A DNA stretch of 6,249 nucleotides from the NCBI GenBank assembly GCA_020356305.1, contig CP070636.1, forward strand, positions 11,460 through 17,708, written 5' to 3'. The first letter of the stretch is position 1; each line of letters begins with the position of its first letter. Source of the stretch: Candidatus Bathyarchaeota archaeon (GTDB taxonomy: Archaea > Thermoproteota > Bathyarchaeia > Bathyarchaeales > Bathyarchaeaceae). The position numbers and the translations under genes are program-made. The notes beneath the pieces are model-generated. The model saw only the letters and a list, made by a program, of their open reading frames with translations. It did not search any database and was not told the DNA's origin. Shown here one piece after another: positions 5,397-6,249 of the stretch.

Positions 5397-6249
5397 TTAG
5401 TGGCGGTACTGGCCGTATTTGATCGCAGCGTCTATTATAGCCCTCACATTCTCTGGTTTGGCATTCCAAGGAGTCTCACACTCCGTTGAAAGTATGAAGC
5501 CTCCACCTTCAGCACAATCTGCTATAAGCTTCCTGCAGTGTTCTTCGACATCTTTGACGCTTCCATAGACAAGCAAGGAAGCTGGAACATTACCGTAGAG
5601 ACAAACTTTGTCTCCTAGAACTTCTTTTGCTTTGGCCATATTCGTCTTTTCCAGATCAAGCAAGACTTTTCCTTTCGGTAATCCTTTCGTAAAATCCTTC
5701 ATAATGCACAATACTGACGTCAAATCTCCATCCATATGGACGTGGGCTTTATATCCTCTATCTACTATCATATCCACTCCTTTCTTCAGGGTTGGCCACA
5801 CAAATTCTTCAAACATCTCTGGAGAAACGTATGGAGGTCCTACGACACCTGCTTGAAAAAAGATGTGTTCAGCTCCGAGGACCTTCCCTGCACCCATAAT
5901 CGTCGCCTGTCGTAACGCGCTGACGATCTCATATTCAAGTAGCCACTCACACATCTCTTTCACCATTTCTGGTTGCTCAAATAAATCTCTCGCTAATTGA
6001 ACAAAACTTCGATAATAAAGAACTAGTTCAAAGGGGATAGTTCCTCTTCCTCCCATGAGCAGAGGTACCTGATATTCTTCAACGTATTTTCGCCACGCTG
6101 CTGCATAGATCTTCGGATACGCAAAGGCCCAATAGAGAAAATCGTCAACGCTTCTCCCAAACACCTCCTTGCCAATTTTTTTGTTGAAGAGGAGGGTCGA
6201 AAAGCCTCTTTCCATAACGTCATCGTAGTCTTCCATCATGCACTTTTCG
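5397..6249 (-). CDS. URO-D superfamily (MtaA/CmuA-like) methyltransferase, N-terminus beyond window
   Basis: The reading frame runs from the right edge to TAA at 5399-5397; from the first ATG in the window (6239) it gives 280 residues, and three more codons precede it without a stop. Family members are usually about 340-380 residues, so the first 60-100 residues are probably outside the window and ATG 6239 is unlikely to be the real start. The barrel C-terminal half is clear (numbered from ATG 6239): FELVLYYRSFVQLARDLFEQPE (70-91), GVVGPPYVSPEMFEEFVWPTLKKGVD (131-156), the metal-site strand AHVHMDGD (165-172), LYGNVPASLL (214-223) and GGGFILSTECETPWNAKPENV (245-265). His168 and Cys254 correspond to zinc ligands of corrinoid/thiol methyltransferases; Asp170 stands where MtaA has its second ligand, Cys. 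It is not a heme-pathway HemE, since typical HemE active-site motifs are absent. The likely role is methyl transfer among corrinoid protein, thiol or pterin; the substrate is unknown. It is the upstream gene of a probable operon with the ThrC-like enzyme. Confidence 0.82.
   Translation of the reverse strand, partial: EKCMMEDYDDVMERGFSTLLFNKKIGKEVFGRSVDDFLYWAFAYPKIYAAAWRKYVEEYQVPLLMGGRGTIPFELVLYYRSFVQLARDLFEQPEMVKEMCEWLLEYEIVSALRQATIMGAGKVLGAEHIFFQAGVVGPPYVSPEMFEEFVWPTLKKGVDMIVDRGYKAHVHMDGDLTSVLCIMKDFTKGLPKGKVLLDLEKTNMAKAKEVLGDKVCLYGNVPASLLVYGSVKDVEEHCRKLIADCAEGGGFILSTECETPWNAKPENVRAIIDAAIKYGQYRH

Noticed and set aside
5397..6249. True uroporphyrinogen decarboxylase (HemE)
   Set aside because: HemE substrate-site motifs are absent, whereas the His-x-Asp and C-terminal Cys pattern matches the methyltransferase branch of the superfamily.

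Overview
The window looks like chromosomal DNA from an uncultivated archaeon. A bathyarchaeial or related Thermoproteota lineage is my best guess, but it is inferred from gene content, not from a marker gene. The pointers are an archaeal-type endonuclease Q, a MetV/MetF pair of the kind found in archaea with a Wood-Ljungdahl-type methyl branch, a URO-D family methyltransferase, a secreted IPT/TIG-domain protein, TATA-like A/T-rich promoters, and TTG start codons on at least one and probably two genes. I see no rRNA, tRNA, CRISPR array, insertion sequence or phage gene.

Layout. Positions 1-467 (minus) hold the N-terminal part of a secreted IPT/TIG-domain protein cut by the left window edge; its last ~80 bases may contain a frameshift. 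Positions 494-775 (minus) may encode a small one-helix membrane protein directly upstream of it. Positions 776-1027 are a divergent intergenic region with a 16-bp near-perfect palindrome (796-811) and a TATA-like box facing right. Positions 1028-2572 (plus) are a two-gene unit, metV-metF, separated by 6 bp. Their products are the two subunits of a methylenetetrahydrofolate (or tetrahydropterin) reductase.

Facing them, on the minus strand, transcription runs from right to left. It passes a URO-D family methyltransferase (5397 to beyond the right edge), a threonine-synthase-like PLP enzyme (4090-5355), a possible 54-residue basic ORF (3872-4036) and endonuclease Q (2592-3875). EndoQ and metF converge with only 19 bp between their stop codons.

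How the genes may work together. MetV/MetF reduce the methylene-pterin to methyl-pterin, and the URO-D protein is of a superfamily that moves methyl groups to or from thiols, corrinoids and pterins, so both may feed C1 metabolism; the connection is inference. The ThrC-like enzyme and EndoQ (repair of deaminated DNA) have no obvious functional link to them. Nothing here is clearly a new system. The points most worth a second look are MetVF as a probable archaeal Mer substitute, the altered active-site loops of the ThrC-like enzyme next to the URO-D gene, the short basic ORF overlapping the TTG start of EndoQ, and the palindrome at 796-811.
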